Assembly (NCBI RefSeq): GCF_900143075.1
Contig: NZ_FRCY01000008.1
Coordinates: 185,866-249,865, forward strand
DNA from: Cyclobacterium lianum
GTDB taxonomy: Bacteria > Bacteroidota > Bacteroidia > Cytophagales > Cyclobacteriaceae
Direction: 5' to 3'
DNA: 64,000 nt
The translations under genes were made by a program, and so were the position numbers. Numbering within the stretch: the stretch's first letter is position 1; each line of letters begins with the position of its first letter. Positions 38,556-47,090 of this stretch are shown in pieces. The notes under the pieces are model-generated. The model did no database searches, was not told the origin of the DNA, and saw only the letters and a program-made list of their open reading frames with translations.

Positions 38556-40334
38556 ATGATCCTCCTCCAAAGTCCATTTTTCATTATTATGCTGAGTTTC
38601 CTGTGCTTCACGGGCTGCAGACAGCCTGAGCAGCACAGGACCTCAGATCCTCCCAACGTCGTGATCTTTCTTGCTGATGATCAGGGTTGGGGAGATGTAA
38701 GCTATCATGGCAACACCAATCTGAATACTCCGAATATTGATCAGCTGGCACACAATGGATTGAGTTTTGAGCACTTTTATGTCTCGCCGGTTTGTTCTCC
38801 TACACGTGCAGAGTTACTAACCGGGAGGTACCACCTGAGGGGAGGAGTTAGGGGTACCTCGGCCGGAGAGGAGAGACTGGATTTGGATGAAGCCACCTTT
38901 GCGGAGCGGTTTCAGGAAGCAGGCTATGCCACAGCAGCTTTCGGCAAATGGCACAATGGCATGCAGCATCCCTACCATCCCAATTCAAGAGGATTTGATT
39001 ATTTTTATGGGTTTTGTTCAGGACACTGGGGAGATTATTTCAGCCCTCCCCTGGAGGAAAATGGAAGGTTGATACAGGGTGATGGTTATATGGTGGATGA
39101 CTTTACCAATAAGGCCATCAAATTTATTGAAGACAATAGCAAATCCCCCTTTCTGGTTTACCTGCCCTACAATACGCCTCATTCTCCCATGCAGGTGCCG
39201 GACCAATGGTGGGAAAATTTTGAGTCCGGAGAATTAGAAATGGTTTTGCCTGCCAATCAAAATGAAGACCTGCAGTTTACAAAGGCGGCTCTGGCCATGT
39301 GCGAAAACATTGATTGGAATGTAGGGAGGGTCATGGGCAAGCTGAAAGAATTGGGATTGGAAGAAAATACCATTGTGATCTACCTCAGTGATAATGGTCC
39401 CAACAGCTTTCGCTGGAATGGTGGCCTGAAAGGCAGGAAAGGATCCACGGATGAAGGAGGAGTGCGCAGCCCCTTTTTTATCCAATGGCCAGGCAGGCTA
39501 CCTCAGGGAAAATCCATTTCACAAATTGCAGGGGCCATTGATCTTTTTCCCACTTTGATGGAGTTGACCGGCATCAGTCCTTCAGTAAACAAGCCACTGG
39601 ATGGCAAAAGCCTGGCTCCCCTTCTATTAAAGGACAATCCCCATTGGGAAGACAGAATGATCTTTAGCCATTGGAATGGAAGTACCAGCGTGCGGACGCA
39701 GCAGTATCGCATGGACCGGGAGGGCAAACTTTATGATATGGAGGCCGACCCTGGTCAAACCACTGATATCGCAGCAGCGTATCCGGAAATTGCCAGAGAA
39801 CTTGGCCTGGCGAAAACCGACTGGAATGAGGAAATGGCTGCCGCATTTGACGGAAAAACGAGACCCTTTACCCTGGGCCACCCGGAAGCCGCCTTTACCC
39901 AAATGCCGGCAAGAGATGCTGAGCCTCATGGCGGGATTCAGCGCAGTAACCGATTTCCCAACGACTCCTTTTTCACCAATTGGCGCAGCAGGGAGGATAG
40001 CATCACCTGGGATGTAAAAGTCATGGATGCGGGTGAATTTGAAGTGGAATTGTACTACACCTGTAATGAAGAAAATCTGGGGTCCACAATCCAACTTTCT
40101 GTCGGAGGAGCTCAGGTGCAGGCACAGGTAAAAGAGGCACATGACCCTCCGCTAAGGGGCATGGAAAATGATCGGGTGGCACGAATGGAATCCTATGTGA
40201 AAGATTTTAAACCCATGTCACTGGGTAGGATCAATTTGATTAAGGGGAGATCAAAAATGGTATTGAAGGCGCTGGACATCCCTGGCAATGAAGTCATGGA
40301 TGTACGGCTATTGCTGTTTCGCAGAATAAATTGA
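38556..40334 (+). CDS. Sulfatase lipoprotein with C-terminal beta-sandwich module
   Basis: The 592-residue protein has a lipobox (FTGC, C21). The sulfatase core has metal ligands D41-D42 (FLADDQGWGD), the formylglycine motif C80-S-P-T-R84, GKWHNG, and LSDNGPN. After about residue 430 a further domain of roughly 150 residues follows (SREDSITWDVKVMDAGEFEVELYYTC.., then LGRINLIKGRSKMVLKAL). It looks like the carbohydrate-binding-type sandwich also seen after fucosidases and some sulfatases. The cysteine must be converted to formylglycine by an enzyme not in this window. The next gene starts at or within 6 bp of its stop. Confidence 0.92.
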   Translation: MILLQSPFFIIMLSFLCFTGCRQPEQHRTSDPPNVVIFLADDQGWGDVSYHGNTNLNTPNIDQLAHNGLSFEHFYVSPVCSPTRAELLTGRYHLRGGVRGTSAGEERLDLDEATFAERFQEAGYATAAFGKWHNGMQHPYHPNSRGFDYFYGFCSGHWGDYFSPPLEENGRLIQGDGYMVDDFTNKAIKFIEDNSKSPFLVYLPYNTPHSPMQVPDQWWENFESGELEMVLPANQNEDLQFTKAALAMCENIDWNVGRVMGKLKELGLEENTIVIYLSDNGPNSFRWNGGLKGRKGSTDEGGVRSPFFIQWPGRLPQGKSISQIAGAIDLFPTLMELTGISPSVNKPLDGKSLAPLLLKDNPHWEDRMIFSHWNGSTSVRTQQYRMDREGKLYDMEADPGQTTDIAAAYPEIARELGLAKTDWNEEMAAAFDGKTRPFTLGHPEAAFTQMPARDAEPHGGIQRSNRFPNDSFFTNWRSREDSITWDVKVMDAGEFEVELYYTCNEENLGSTIQLSVGGAQVQAQVKEAHDPPLRGMENDRVARMESYVKDFKPMSLGRINLIKGRSKMVLKALDIPGNEVMDVRLLLFRRIN

Positions 40335-40339
40335 AAAAA

Positions 40340-42361
40340 ATGAATAACATGAAAATCGCAATTGTAGTACTTTGTATTGTTATAGCCGGCTTTAATCTTT
40401 CCTGCTCTTCGGAAAAGGCCCAGGGCTTGGAAAGCTATGAGGTGGTGGTATATGGAGCCAATTCTGCTGGTATTATTGCTGCCTATACAGCAAAAACCAT
40501 GGGAAAATCTGTCTTATTGATCGAGCCCAGCCAGCATCTGGGCGGATTGACCACAGGAGGTTTGGGCTACACCGATATTGGTAACAAATACGCCGTGACA
40601 GGTTTATCCAGAGACTTTTACCGCCGTCTGGGAGATCACTATGGCAAGTTTGAACAGTGGATTTTTGAACCCAGCGTGGCTAAGAGAACTTTTCAGGATT
40701 ACCTGGACCGGGCAGGAATAGACGTCCAGTACGAATACCGGTTGACCGGTGTAGAAAAGGAGGATGGTTTTATCCGGGAAATTGAATTGGAAAAAGCGAA
40801 CGATCCTGGTCGAGAACCCAGAAGAGTGGCGGGAAAAATGTTTATCGATGCCACCTATGAAGGGGACTTGATGGCCTTGTCAGGGGTAAGCTATGCCATC
40901 GGCAGAGAATCCAATGAGGTCTATGGCGAAACCTATAACGGCGTACAACTGATGACCGGCCACCAGTTTCCGGATGGGATAGACCCCTACAACACTCCCG
41001 GTGAGCCCTCCAGTGGATTATTGTGGGGGGTCAGTGAAGATGAGCTGGAACCGGATGGGACGGGAGACGATAAAATACAGGCTTACAATTACCGGATCTG
41101 CCTGACCAATGATCCGGCCAACAGGGTGGAGATCACCGAACCGGAGGGATACGACCCGGGCATGTTTGATTTGCTGGTTCGCCTCTTTGAGGCCCAACCG
41201 GACAAAAAAAGTCTAAACAACTATTTTATCTGGAGCCACATGCCCAATAACAAAACAGATATCAATAACCGGGGTGGTTTTTCAACCGATATGATCGGCA
41301 TGAACCATGATTATCCGGAGGGTGATTATGAGCGCAGGCAGGAAATCATCGATGCACACACCCACTATACCAAATCCTTGCTTTATTTTTATAAAACAGA
41401 CCCCAGGGTGCCGGAGGAAATCCAGGAGCAGATTCAGGAATGGGGATATCCCAAAGACGAATATATAGACAATGGGCACTGGACACCACAGCTATATGTG
41501 AGGGAAGTGAGAAGAATGATCGGGGAATATGTCATGACGCAGGCCAATTGTGTGGGAGATGAGGTGGTGGAGGATGGCATTGGCATGGCTGCCTATACCA
41601 TGGACTCCCATAATATTCAGCGGATCGTGATCGAAAAGGAGGGTAAAAAGATGGTCAAAAATGAAGGAAATGTGGAGATAGGTGGCTTTGGACCTTACCC
41701 CATTGCCTACCGTTCTATCATACCCAAAAGTGAGGAGGCCAAAAACCTCCTGGTTCCGGCGGCCATGTCGGCCAGTCATATTGCCTTTGGGTCTATCCGT
41801 ATGGAGCCGGTATTTATGGTGTTGGGACAATCTGCTGCCGTGGCGGCGAATATGGCCATTGACGAAGGGCTGCCTGTTCAGGAAGTAGATGTGCCAGCCC
41901 TTCAGGAGGAGCTGGAAACCAACCCCCTGGCGGATGGAAGCACTGCGGATATCCTGGTAGACAATGAGGATACAGCCCGGGTGACCTTTAACGGCAATTG
42001 GGAAATGAGAAGCAGAGGAGGATATGGCCCCAGTTTTCTGGTTGTTGGTACCTCTGGTGAAAGTTCTGCCCGATTCAGTCCCGTCATCAGGGAAGCTGGA
42101 AAATATGGGGTGTACGTTTATTTCTCGAGGGTTGCTGATGCAAGCACAAAGACAAATGTGTTATTGGGAGATGGGTATGAAGAACACGAAATGGTGATTG
42201 AAGAAGAAGACATCAGGGTGGAGGGCCAGACTTCCGGGGAATGGGTACATTTGGGAGACTTTGATTTAAAACCCGATACTTCTCCTTTTGTGGAAGTTTC
42301 CAATAAAGATGCAGATGGGGCAGTAGTAGCCGATGCTGTGCTATGGGTACCGGTGAGGTGA
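40340..42361 (+). CDS. FAD-dependent oxidoreductase lipoprotein with golvesin-like C-terminal domain, copy E
   Basis: I take the ATG at 40340, though a second ATG at 40349 is also possible. The 673 residues start with a lipobox (FNLSC). The FAD motif is VVVYGANSAGIIAAYTAKTMGK, followed by [19 protein letters not shown] and a shorter linker than in copies [42 protein letters not shown] and [16 protein letters not shown] come next. An extra domain of about 130 residues at the end (DNEDTARVTFNGNWEMRSRGGYG.., AGKYGVYVYFSR, VVADAVLWVPV) matches the golvesin/Xly carbohydrate-binding-like type. The next open frame is a truncated DUF885 gene starting at its stop. Confidence 0.9.
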   Translation: MNNMKIAIVVLCIVIAGFNLSCSSEKAQGLESYEVVVYGANSAGIIAAYTAKTMGKSVLLIEPSQHLGGLTTGGLGYTDIGNKYAVTGLSRDFYRRLGDHYGKFEQWIFEPSVAKRTFQDYLDRAGIDVQYEYRLTGVEKEDGFIREIELEKANDPGREPRRVAGKMFIDATYEGDLMALSGVSYAIGRESNEVYGETYNGVQLMTGHQFPDGIDPYNTPGEPSSGLLWGVSEDELEPDGTGDDKIQAYNYRICLTNDPANRVEITEPEGYDPGMFDLLVRLFEAQPDKKSLNNYFIWSHMPNNKTDINNRGGFSTDMIGMNHDYPEGDYERRQEIIDAHTHYTKSLLYFYKTDPRVPEEIQEQIQEWGYPKDEYIDNGHWTPQLYVREVRRMIGEYVMTQANCVGDEVVEDGIGMAAYTMDSHNIQRIVIEKEGKKMVKNEGNVEIGGFGPYPIAYRSIIPKSEEAKNLLVPAAMSASHIAFGSIRMEPVFMVLGQSAAVAANMAIDEGLPVQEVDVPALQEELETNPLADGSTADILVDNEDTARVTFNGNWEMRSRGGYGPSFLVVGTSGESSARFSPVIREAGKYGVYVYFSRVADASTKTNVLLGDGYEEHEMVIEEEDIRVEGQTSGEWVHLGDFDLKPDTSPFVEVSNKDADGAVVADAVLWVPVR

Positions 42362-43526
42362 TGGTCTCGAAGATGCAGGGAAGATTGATGAAAAGCAGGC
42401 AGCAGCGTTCCGGGATGCTGCCGCCGGAGTATTGAAAGATCAATTCAAACCGGCTTACGAAGAATTGATCTCCTGGTTGCAAGCCCAATTGCCTGAACTG
42501 GAAGAGCAACCGACAGGGGTCAGCCGGCATCCGGATGGAGATGCTTTCTACCAGCACCGGCTGAAAGCATCGACGACTACGGACCTGACTGCTGAAGAAA
42601 TCCACCAGATCGGCCTTGCCGAAGTGGACCGCATCAAACAGGAAATGCTGGACATCAAAGAGAAAGTCGGTTTTGAGGGTAGTCTGGAAGCATTTTTTGA
42701 ATTTATCAATACGGATGAGCAGTTTTTCTACCCCAATACGGATGAAGGCAGACAAGCTTATCTGGAAGATTCCAGGGCTTTTCTAGATGCGATCAATCAA
42801 AAACTTCCCGACTACTTTGGTTTGCTGCCCAAAGCAGAATTGCAGGTCAAAAGGGTAGAAGCTTTCCGGGAACAGGACGGTGCGCCCCAGCATTACTCAA
42901 AAGGTACGCCGGATGGATCGCGCAAGGGAACCTATTATGTTCACCTATCCGATATGAGTGCCATGCCAAAATCTACCATGGAAGGGGTAGCCTACCACGA
43001 AGGCAATCCCGGTCACCACATGCAGGTTTCCATTGCTCAGGAGCTGGAGGGTATTCCCAAATTTCGAACCCAATTGGGGTTCAATGCCTATGTAGAAGGC
43101 TGGGCGCTGTATTCCGAAATCCTGGCGAAGGAGATGGGTGGATACGAGAACCCGTATTATGACTTTGGCAGGCTGGTCAATGAAATCTGGAGGGCCATAC
43201 GGCTGGTAGTAGATACCGGCCTGCATGCAAAGGGCTGGACGGAAGAGCAGGCGATCCAATACTTTTCAGACAATTCCTCTATTTCCCCCGGGGCCATCAA
43301 AGCCGAGGTTCGACGCTATATGGTCATCCCCGGACAAGCGACCGGGTATAAAATTGGCATGTTGAAAATTCAGGAGCTCCGGGCCGTGGCCGAAGAAGAG
43401 CTGGGCGATCAATTTGACCTGCGGCAATTTCACGACATCATACTGGGTGGTGGTGCATTGCCACTGGATATACTGGAAGAGGAAATCAGGCGCTGGATAG
43501 CCAAAGTAAAGAAAAAAGGTGCTTAG
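42357..43526 (+). pseudogene. DUF885 family protein, 5'-truncated
   Basis: Coding sequence homologous in style to DUF885 proteins (usually near 580-600 residues) is open from immediately after the TGA at 42354-42356 to a stop at 43524-43526, about 389 codons. There is no ATG or GTG at its beginning; the first in-frame TTG is at 42432, yet family-like sequence (KIDEKQAAAFRDAAAGVLKDQ) already lies upstream of it. The metal-binding YHEGNPGHHMQ and NAYVEGWALYSE motifs are intact. The N-terminal third and the signal peptide are missing, and the cut lies within a few bases of the stop of the flavoprotein gene. This looks like a deletion junction. Confidence 0.75.
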
Positions 43527-44881
43527 TCGACAGGAGCAACTTCTTTTTCCCTGCTAAGCTTAAATTTGCCTGCGCCTTGAATTAAAATCATGGTGTCACT
43601 ATCCGGATCAAACTCCAGCGTCAGGCCGGCCTGAATGAATGTGAAGACGTGGGTGTCGTAGGCTTCCAGCGGAAAGGATGGCTGACCCGTTGCCTGTCCG
43701 ATCAAAGTTTGCTCGTCTTTCGTAATGGTAAGCTTCAATGGGAAGTCCGGGCTGCTGTAGGTTCCCAGGTAGGCGTCCAGCTCCTCGCTGGAAAGCTTAA
43801 GGCCTTCTTTGAATTCGGGAAGAGCATAAGGTTTGTCAAAATAAATACTCAATGCGCCAATCAGAATATCGTTGATCGGCAGAATCACTCCATTCGAGGT
43901 GTATGCAATTGCAACCTTTTCTTCCGGAAAATAGGCCGCGTTGGACTGAAATCCATCTATGCCTCCATTATGGCCCAGAGCCGTTTTGTCGTAAAACGGA
44001 ATTTGAAACAAACCCATGCCAAAATTGTCTACGATCCGGGTCATTTGCCGGAAGGAGTTTTCGGATAACAGTTCGTCAGAAAAAAGTGCGTGAAAAAATG
44101 TATTCAGGTCTGTAGGAGTCGAAACAATTGCCCCTGCACCTCCCGGAATACTCATATCGGTTTCAGTCGCTTTTTTCCAGGGCGCGCCTGGCTGGTAGGA
44201 ATGCGCTTCCTTGTTTTCAGATTGGATTTTGCCGCCATAGTAGGTATTTTCTAATCCCAAAGGTTCGGTAATCCGATCTTTCAAAACCTCTGAGAAGGCA
44301 GTCTTTTCTATCTCTTCTACAATAAAGGCAAGTAAAATATAATTGGTATTGGAATAGGCAGCTTTTGTATCTGGTTCGAAAGTGGTGTCGTGTGACGCAA
44401 TGATGTCGAGCATTTCTTTCCGGGACTTAGGTTCTTCCATCCAATCCTGATAGTCAGGTGCACTGGTGATGTTGAAGATACCGGATCTGTGGCGCAACAA
44501 ATGCTCAACGGTAATCTTTTCGGCGTTCTTTAATGAAGGAAAAAATTCGGCAAGCGGAGTCTCCAGCCGTAATTTTCCTTCGTCTATCAATTTCAGGATG
44601 AGGGTAGCCGTAAAAAGCTTGGAAATGGACCCGATACGGTATTTGGTGTCCGGTGTTGCCTTTATATTGCCTTGAACATCCGCATATCCAAAAGCCCGTT
44701 GATACACTTCTTCCCCATCTCTGAATATGGAAAGGCTACCCATTCCTTTCTGATTTTCTTCGATAAGGGAAAACAAGCTGTCCATTTTGGCTTTGTCATA
44801 ATCGGCCTCCTGACCCCATAGCTGAGTATAGGAATATACGCTCAAAGAAAAGGCGAAAATGACGGTGAGGAATTGTTTCAT
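43523..44881 (-). CDS. Secreted serine hydrolase, beta-lactamase (class C) family
   Basis: The 452-residue protein has a signal peptide (LTVIFAFSLSVYSYTQ). The catalytic set is S85-I-S-K88 (SxxK), Y176-S-N178 (YxN) and ALGHNGG near 300 (the HxG position of the third motif). A C-terminal lipocalin-like extension (LDAYLGTYSSPDFPLKLTITKDEQ) is common in this family. Members include D-aminopeptidases, esterases and class C beta-lactamases; the substrate cannot be chosen here. It is convergent with the truncated DUF885 gene, with a 4-bp overlap, and is probably a single-gene unit. Confidence 0.9.
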   Translation of the reverse strand: MKQFLTVIFAFSLSVYSYTQLWGQEADYDKAKMDSLFSLIEENQKGMGSLSIFRDGEEVYQRAFGYADVQGNIKATPDTKYRIGSISKLFTATLILKLIDEGKLRLETPLAEFFPSLKNAEKITVEHLLRHRSGIFNITSAPDYQDWMEEPKSRKEMLDIIASHDTTFEPDTKAAYSNTNYILLAFIVEEIEKTAFSEVLKDRITEPLGLENTYYGGKIQSENKEAHSYQPGAPWKKATETDMSIPGGAGAIVSTPTDLNTFFHALFSDELLSENSFRQMTRIVDNFGMGLFQIPFYDKTALGHNGGIDGFQSNAAYFPEEKVAIAYTSNGVILPINDILIGALSIYFDKPYALPEFKEGLKLSSEELDAYLGTYSSPDFPLKLTITKDEQTLIGQATGQPSFPLEAYDTHVFTFIQAGLTLEFDPDSDTMILIQGAGKFKLSREKEVAPVD

Positions 44882-45146
44882 GGCAGGGCGGTGTTAAGTG
44901 GTAGCAATGTTTTATCTGGAATTAAATTATAAAGATTCAAAACCGACTATTGGTTCAAACGAATTCGTTAATGAAAGGGTTGGAGAAAAATTATCCGGTA
45001 CGATTTTTTGGCTTTCTATGCTGCGTAGTGTTAAACCCGGATTATAACAAATCAAATCATTATAGATGACTTGGAAGATCCTGAACTCACAACCAATTAC
45101 AAAACAGGATGTCAATGCTACTTTTTGTTTTTTTAGCCGGGAATGA

Positions 45147-46556
45147 TCAATTGTCATCCATTTCCTTTTCCCATAGATTGATGAGACCCTTGAGCTCATC
45201 AACTTTTTCCGGAAAATATTCCTTACGGTCATGTATTTCGGGGAGGTCCTGCTCCAGGTGATACAGGGCCAAAGTGCCATTGACACGGTCTTCCAGTAAT
45301 TTCCATGGACCATTCCGGACCGCAATGGCTTCCGGAGTCCTCCAGAAGAGGGTCCTGTCGGGCATTTTTCCTTTGCCGGTAAGTAGCGGCAGCATGCTTT
45401 GCCCATCCAGGCGATCCTTTCCCTTCCGATCAGGAAAATCCTGTCCGGTCAACTCCAGAAAGGTAGGCAAAAGATCAAAGGAGGCCAATGTTTCGGAAGA
45501 CCTGCTTCCTGCTCCTATCTTCCCGGGCCACCAGGCAATGGCCGGTACCCGGTGTCCTCCCTCAAAAAGATCAGATTTTTCACCTCTTAGTTTGCCATTG
45601 GACCCGACCTCAGGCCAGGTGTCAGCCTGGTAATTCAGGTATTGCCCGTTATCTGAGGTAAAAAACAACAAGGTGTTTTTGTCCAGGCCTTCTGCTTTGA
45701 GATAAGCGATCAATTTTCCTACATTCCGGTCAAGGGATTCGATCATTTCTATAAGGGTGCCGGGTACCTCTTCCGGTGCATGGGGTCCAAGCTTGCTGGC
45801 AGGGCCGGGTAGGCTGGAGGTATAGTCGGTGCCCTCTTTCCGGATTTCCAGGTGTCCGTCCCCAGGGGATTGCCAGGGGAAATGGACGCCCAGGTGCGCC
45901 AGGTAAAGGAAGAAAGGTTTTTCATTGTTAGCTGCTATAAATTGAATGCCATTGTCGGTGATCACATCCGTGGTATAGCCTTCCTGATACGAAAGCCGTT
46001 CATTGTGCCACCAATCCGGAAAGCCATGTCGATCTATTTTGGAAAAATAATCTCCGTCACCTGAGGTCAGGCCCCGGAACACATCAAAACCAAAGTTCCG
46101 CGGATTGGCATCCGAATGATTGCCCAGGTGCCATTTGCCAAAAAAGGCTGTCGCATAGCCAGCCGCTTTCATGTATTCGGCCATAGTGGGGGGAGTATAA
46201 AACTCTTCACGGGCAATGCCTTTGATCGCTCCGATCCCCTGGTCCTGCCAATCCCCGGGAAGGGGATCCTCGATCCCCAATCGCTGCTGGTACCTGCCAG
46301 TCAGCAATGCGGCCCGGGTAGGGGAGCACATGGCTCCGTTGCTGTGAAAGTCAGTAAAGAGCATGCCCGCGGCAGCGAGGCGATTCAGGTGAGGGGTATG
46401 GGCTTTGCCCCCATAAAATCCTCCCAGGTCCCCGTAGCCCAGGTCGTCTGCCAGGATGATAATGATATTCGGTGTTTCAGCTACTTCATGCAACACCTGT
46501 TGCGGCGCAGAGAGTATAGTCCAAATAATAAATAGCAGGTGGAGTAAATGGTTCAT
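45147..46556 (-). CDS. Secreted arylsulfatase-type sulfatase
   Basis: The 469-residue protein has a signal peptide (core about 5-17) and a classical S1 sulfatase core: IIILADDLGYGDLG with D37-D38, formylglycine motif C77-S-P-T-R81, GKWHLG, FTSDNGQY, and GGHRVPAIAWWPGKI. The C-terminal part is of normal length with TLALYHLEQDLPEIHD. It resembles N-acetylgalactosamine-6-sulfatase or arylsulfatase A groups, but specificity is uncertain. It is divergent from the second susC across 534 bp of AT-rich DNA and probably belongs to the same regulon. The 265 bp after its stop show no gene. Confidence 0.92.
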   Translation of the reverse strand: MNHLLHLLFIIWTILSAPQQVLHEVAETPNIIIILADDLGYGDLGGFYGGKAHTPHLNRLAAAGMLFTDFHSNGAMCSPTRAALLTGRYQQRLGIEDPLPGDWQDQGIGAIKGIAREEFYTPPTMAEYMKAAGYATAFFGKWHLGNHSDANPRNFGFDVFRGLTSGDGDYFSKIDRHGFPDWWHNERLSYQEGYTTDVITDNGIQFIAANNEKPFFLYLAHLGVHFPWQSPGDGHLEIRKEGTDYTSSLPGPASKLGPHAPEEVPGTLIEMIESLDRNVGKLIAYLKAEGLDKNTLLFFTSDNGQYLNYQADTWPEVGSNGKLRGEKSDLFEGGHRVPAIAWWPGKIGAGSRSSETLASFDLLPTFLELTGQDFPDRKGKDRLDGQSMLPLLTGKGKMPDRTLFWRTPEAIAVRNGPWKLLEDRVNGTLALYHLEQDLPEIHDRKEYFPEKVDELKGLINLWEKEMDDN

Positions 46557-47090
46557 TGTCCTGTTTGTTAAGCCAATATTACTACTTCTACCGCTTTCAA
46601 TCGGGCTATGTTAACAGCGGCTCGTTTTATTCTAATGCTGGTTTGCCTGTTTTTCAAGGTTTCCGAACGGGTAAATGCCTGCAATCAGACCCACTACAGA
46701 TTCCCATTTCAAAAAATGCGGAATTGCTGGCATTCGCATGCAGATTTAATTCCATATTAAGGCAATCCAACCCGGAATGGTGTCAATAATCCATAAATTA
46801 ATCAAAACTTCCGATTGTTTGCCATTTACCATTTTTCATTTTGAAATTTAAAAAATAACCTTATTAAAATAAATTTTTTTGTTAACTTCTGGTTTTTAAT
46901 AAAAAATATTATAAAATTAGCGAATCTTTAATCTTTAGATAATTTATATTATTATAAACAAATCTCCTGCCTATGTGAAAATTTCAAAGACAAACAGCAA
47001 TAAATGCTGGGTTTATCAATGTATTATTCATGTTTTAATCAAAATGTTTACGGAGGATAATTCCATCCTAAACCTGACTCAATCAACAAA
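46557..47090. other. AT-rich intergenic region between divergent sulfatase and susC genes
   Basis: No coding frame is convincing; the frame at 46556-46789 lacks motifs and regular composition. The part from about 46830 to 46960 is very AT-rich and should contain the promoter of the second susCD operon. I could not find a match to both TTTG and TAnnTTTG with proper spacing. The long leader (over 100 bp) could hold regulatory RNA structure, but no clear hairpin is seen. Confidence 0.5.

Noticed and set aside
44927..45406. Minus-strand frame of 159 codons after the sulfatase at 45147
   Set aside because: It overlaps the 3' end of the sulfatase in another frame and lacks motifs.
46556..46789. 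Small open frame between the divergent sulfatase and susC
   Set aside because: No motif, no good start context, irregular composition.
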